A DNA stretch of 7,935 bases from Candidatus Moraniibacteriota bacterium. GTDB taxonomy: Bacteria > Patescibacteriota > Minisyncoccia > Moranbacterales > GCA-2747515. A program made the position numbers and the translations under genes. The notes under the pieces were generated by a model. It ran no database searches and was not told where the DNA came from. It saw nothing but the letters and a program-made list of their open reading frames with translations. Below are positions 6,269 through 7,935 of the stretch, one piece after another (positions within the stretch are counted from its first letter, which is position 1; every line of letters starts with the position of its first letter). Where the stretch lies: the NCBI GenBank assembly GCA_027069365.1, contig JALXES010000117.1, positions 522-8,456 on the forward strand, written 5' to 3'.

Positions 6269-6781
6269 ATGAGTGAGATGTGTATGAGAACACACGGACC
6301 CCACAATGTTGATCTGACAGTTGTCCGTGAGGCATCTGATGTGATGCTCACCGATGCTGATGTTGCAGCGATTGTGCGCACGACGTTAAGTATGAGCAAC
6401 GTGACATTTGCAGCGGACGCCACGGTGAGTCTCACGGTCGTGTTTGTGTCAGATGCTGCAATTCACGCACTCAACCGCACGTATCGCCACAAAGATGCGC
6501 CAACTGACGTGCTGTCATTCCCAGACACTTTCGCTGCCGCACCGGCGCCGGGCGTGGATGGCAAGAATCATCACAGGTGCGTAGAAGGTGCGTGTTTGCT
6601 CGGTGACATCATCCTATCCTGTGCGACAATTGCACGATATGCTACAATGGATAGTGTACCGCAGGACCGTGCGCTCACGTTTGTCATTGCCCACGGTGTC
6701 TTGCACCTCCTTGGATATAATCACTCAGAGATGATGTTTGCTATCCAGGATCGCGTAACGCAGATAATTCATGAAGCATAA
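6269..6781 (+). CDS. ybeY: Endoribonuclease YbeY (16S rRNA maturation factor)
   Basis: YbeY is a zinc-dependent single-strand endoribonuclease involved in 16S rRNA 3' maturation and ribosome quality control. The zinc motif is HGVLHLLGYNH, with His142, His146 and His152 in the H-x3-H-x5-H pattern. Asn151 replaces the common Asp before the last His. Upstream are LNRTYRHKDAPTDVLSFP (68-85) and LLGDIILS (110-117), both typical. The segment between them (86-109) looks about ten residues longer than usual and contains His101, His102, Cys104 and Cys109. Length is 170 residues. Starts at 6269, 6278 and 6284 are all in frame. The first is used because it sits two bases after obg; none has a good SD. 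The 3' end overlaps dgkA by 11 bases. Confidence 0.94.
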   Translation: MSEMCMRTHGPHNVDLTVVREASDVMLTDADVAAIVRTTLSMSNVTFAADATVSLTVVFVSDAAIHALNRTYRHKDAPTDVLSFPDTFAAAPAPGVDGKNHHRCVEGACLLGDIILSCATIARYATMDSVPQDRALTFVIAHGVLHLLGYNHSEMMFAIQDRVTQIIHEA

Positions 6782-7142
6782 CCGACCATTTGGCAATAGT
6801 GTGCGTGATGCACTGCGCGGTGTGTATCATGCAGCGCAGACGGAGCGGAACTTCCGCTTTGAGCTTGCCGTTGCGTGCGTGGTGCTGCCCGGTGCATTCT
6901 TCGTTCCGCTGACCATGGCGGAGCGCGCCGGTGTGTGGCTGTGTGTTTTTGCAGTACTGGTCGCGGAGCTGTTTAATACGGCAATTGAGCACACTGTGGA
7001 TGTGGCAACGCAGGAGCAGAGTGAGGTCGCGCGCGTGGCAAAGGACACGTCTGCCGCTGCCGTGCTCTTTGTGAGTATCGGCGCGCTGTGTTATGGCTGT
7101 GCGGTGGCGTGGCTTGTTGTGCAGCGCAGTGCGGTGTTCTGA
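6771..7142 (+). CDS. dgkA: Diacylglycerol kinase / undecaprenol kinase family membrane protein
   Basis: DgkA-family enzymes are small trimeric membrane kinases that phosphorylate diacylglycerol, or in many Gram-positive-type lineages undecaprenol, feeding the lipid carrier for cell-wall and glycan synthesis. The 123 residues carry the hallmark ELFNTAIEHTVD (66-77), with Glu66, Asn69, Glu73 and Asp77, and KDTSAAAV (91-98). Spacing agrees with E. coli DgkA catalytic positions: Glu25, Glu66, Asn69, Glu73 and Asp92 align with 28, 69, 72, 76 and 95. Three membrane segments lie near 33-50, 53-73 and 95-117. The substrate cannot be told from sequence alone. The ATG overlaps the end of ybeY, suggesting translational coupling; no SD is seen. 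The stop is TGA. Confidence 0.94.
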   Translation: MKHNRPFGNSVRDALRGVYHAAQTERNFRFELAVACVVLPGAFFVPLTMAERAGVWLCVFAVLVAELFNTAIEHTVDVATQEQSEVARVAKDTSAAAVLFVSIGALCYGCAVAWLVVQRSAVF

Positions 7143-7153
7143 GAAAGATGTCG

Positions 7154-7191
7154 CATAACCTCTGTGGGAAACGTTTCACGTAGAGGTTATG
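7154..7191. repeat. 38-bp imperfect palindrome between dgkA and ftsA
   Basis: CATAACCTCT (7154-7163) is the exact reverse complement of AGAGGTTATG (7182-7191). The centre holds the perfect palindrome GAAACGTTTC (7168-7177) on the same axis of symmetry, and 7166/7179 also match. That makes 16 of 19 symmetric pairs complementary. No T tract follows, so it is not a standard intrinsic terminator. It may be a protein-binding dyad, or an RNA hairpin in the ftsA leader or dgkA 3' end. Confidence 0.85.
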
Positions 7192-7196
7192 TGGGA

Positions 7197-7208
7197 TGAC
7201 GAACGTCA
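7197..7208. repeat. Short dyad TGACG-AA-CGTCA in the ftsA leader
   Basis: Two perfect five-base arms flank AA, 16 bases before the first ftsA ATG. It lies just downstream of the larger palindrome and may be part of the same regulatory region. It is short enough to arise by chance. Confidence 0.45.
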
Positions 7209-7224
7209 GCATAACTAAGACAAA

Positions 7225-7935
7225 ATGATGAAGAACGCATACATTACAGCAGTTGATATCGGGACGACAATGACGCGCGTTGTTGTTGCGGAGGAGCGCG
7301 ATGAGGAGATGCCGTATATTGTGGCGGCAGCCGCCGTGCCGTCCGCCGGATTGCGACGCGGTGGTATTGTGGACGCTCATGAAACTGCGCGCAGTGTAGA
7401 GGAAGCCGTGCGGCAGGTGCAAGTACAGTCGGGGATAACAGTCAATCACGCGCTGTTTGCGCTCGGCGGTACGCAGATGGATGCGCGTGTGTCCAAAGGT
7501 GTTGTTGTGGTCGGACGCAGTGATGGGGAAATTACTGCGGATGATGTGGAGCGCGTGTTGATGGCGGCACAAGCCATCAGCGTCCCGGCAAACAAAGAAA
7601 TCGTACATGTGCTGCCGCGCCACTACAATGTTGATGATCAGTCCGGCATCAAGGATCCCATAGGGATGACGGGTGTGCGCTTGGAAGTAGAGGCGTTGGT
7701 AATTGACGCGCCGGTGCAGAATTTGCGTGGTATAGAAACAGTGGCGCAGCACAGTGGCGTGACTGTAGAAGATGTGATTGCTGCGCCGTTGGCGACAGCG
7801 GAGGCGGTCTTGGACCGGCAGCAGCGTGAACTTGGTGTGACACTTGTCAACATCGGTGCCGCGACAACGTCTGTTGTTGTTTACGAGGAAGGCGAACTGA
7901 TTCACACGGCGGTGTTGCCGGTGGGTGCGGGGCAT
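7225..7935 (+). CDS. ftsA: Cell division protein FtsA (3' partial)
   Basis: FtsA is an actin-like ATPase that tethers FtsZ to the membrane and recruits later divisome proteins. The window holds 237 codons with no stop before the right edge. The phosphate-1 motif is AVDIGTTMTR (9-18). A GGIVD segment leads into the FtsA-specific 1C (SHS2) domain, with SGITVNHALFALGG, EITADDVERV and EIVHVLPRHYNVDD, then the DPIGMTGVRLEVEA strand. The phosphate-2 region is LVNIGAATTS, with Asn209 and Ala213 where DIGxGTT is usual, followed by the GELIHTAVLPVGAGH segment. Adjacent ATGs at 7225 and 7228 are both possible starts; neither has a good SD. ftsZ would be expected next, outside the window. The leader contains the palindromes listed separately. 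Confidence 0.95.
   Translation, partial: MMKNAYITAVDIGTTMTRVVVAEERDEEMPYIVAAAAVPSAGLRRGGIVDAHETARSVEEAVRQVQVQSGITVNHALFALGGTQMDARVSKGVVVVGRSDGEITADDVERVLMAAQAISVPANKEIVHVLPRHYNVDDQSGIKDPIGMTGVRLEVEALVIDAPVQNLRGIETVAQHSGVTVEDVIAAPLATAEAVLDRQQRELGVTLVNIGAATTSVVVYEEGELIHTAVLPVGAGH

Noticed and set aside
7140..7142. TGA at the dgkA end as a possible recoded Gly codon (code 25)
   Set aside because: The protein ends at normal family length here, and the following frame has no DgkA-like sequence.
6973..7935. Long reverse-strand open frame opposite ftsA
   Set aside because: Its translation resembles no protein family I recognise and is rich in His, Arg and Cys. The + strand frame gives a clear FtsA.

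Overview
The window reads like a piece of a streamlined bacterial chromosome, most likely a Patescibacteria/CPR lineage and perhaps Parcubacteria-like. That assignment is inference. It rests on an O-antigen-ligase-like membrane protein with C-terminal TPRs, short core genes packed on one strand, almost no Shine-Dalgarno (SD) sequences, and the order rpsU-yqeY-obg-ybeY-dgkA-ftsA. Base composition looks moderately GC-rich by eye. Stops are TAA, TAG and TGA, and dgkA ends at TGA at its normal family length, so the standard bacterial code fits and TGA recoding does not. No RNA genes, insertion sequences, CRISPR arrays or phage genes were seen, and no stretch over 300 bases lacks a gene.

Layout, all on the + strand: (1) 2-2029, the 3' part of a polytopic membrane protein ending in TPRs and a Q/T/A-rich tail, followed by a terminator-like hairpin. 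(2) 2166-2777, signal peptidase I (lepB), then 16 bases later 2794-4299, histidyl-tRNA synthetase (hisS) carrying an unusual N-terminal tail of three 20-residue Lys/Ala-rich repeats. (3) 4458-4724, ribosomal protein bS21 (rpsU). It has its own candidate promoter, a leader of about 95 bases, the only strong SD in the window, and a terminator-like hairpin behind it. (4) 4812-7142, a compact cluster of yqeY, obg, ybeY and dgkA that starts after a perfect TATAAT box. The obg-ybeY gap is 2 bases and ybeY-dgkA overlap by 11. (5) 7225 to the window end, the first 237 codons of ftsA. It lies behind an 82-base leader holding a 38-bp imperfect palindrome.

The genes join ribosome and translation functions (hisS, rpsU, the obg and ybeY assembly/maturation factors, yqeY) to envelope and division functions (the Wzy-like protein, lepB, dgkA/undecaprenol-kinase-type enzyme, ftsA). 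I found no clearly new multi-gene system. The points most worth a second look are the histone-like repeat tail on HisRS, the single strong SD on rpsU (a pattern suggesting bS21 autoregulation), the palindrome before ftsA, and non-consensus residues in the nucleotide-binding motifs of Obg and FtsA.
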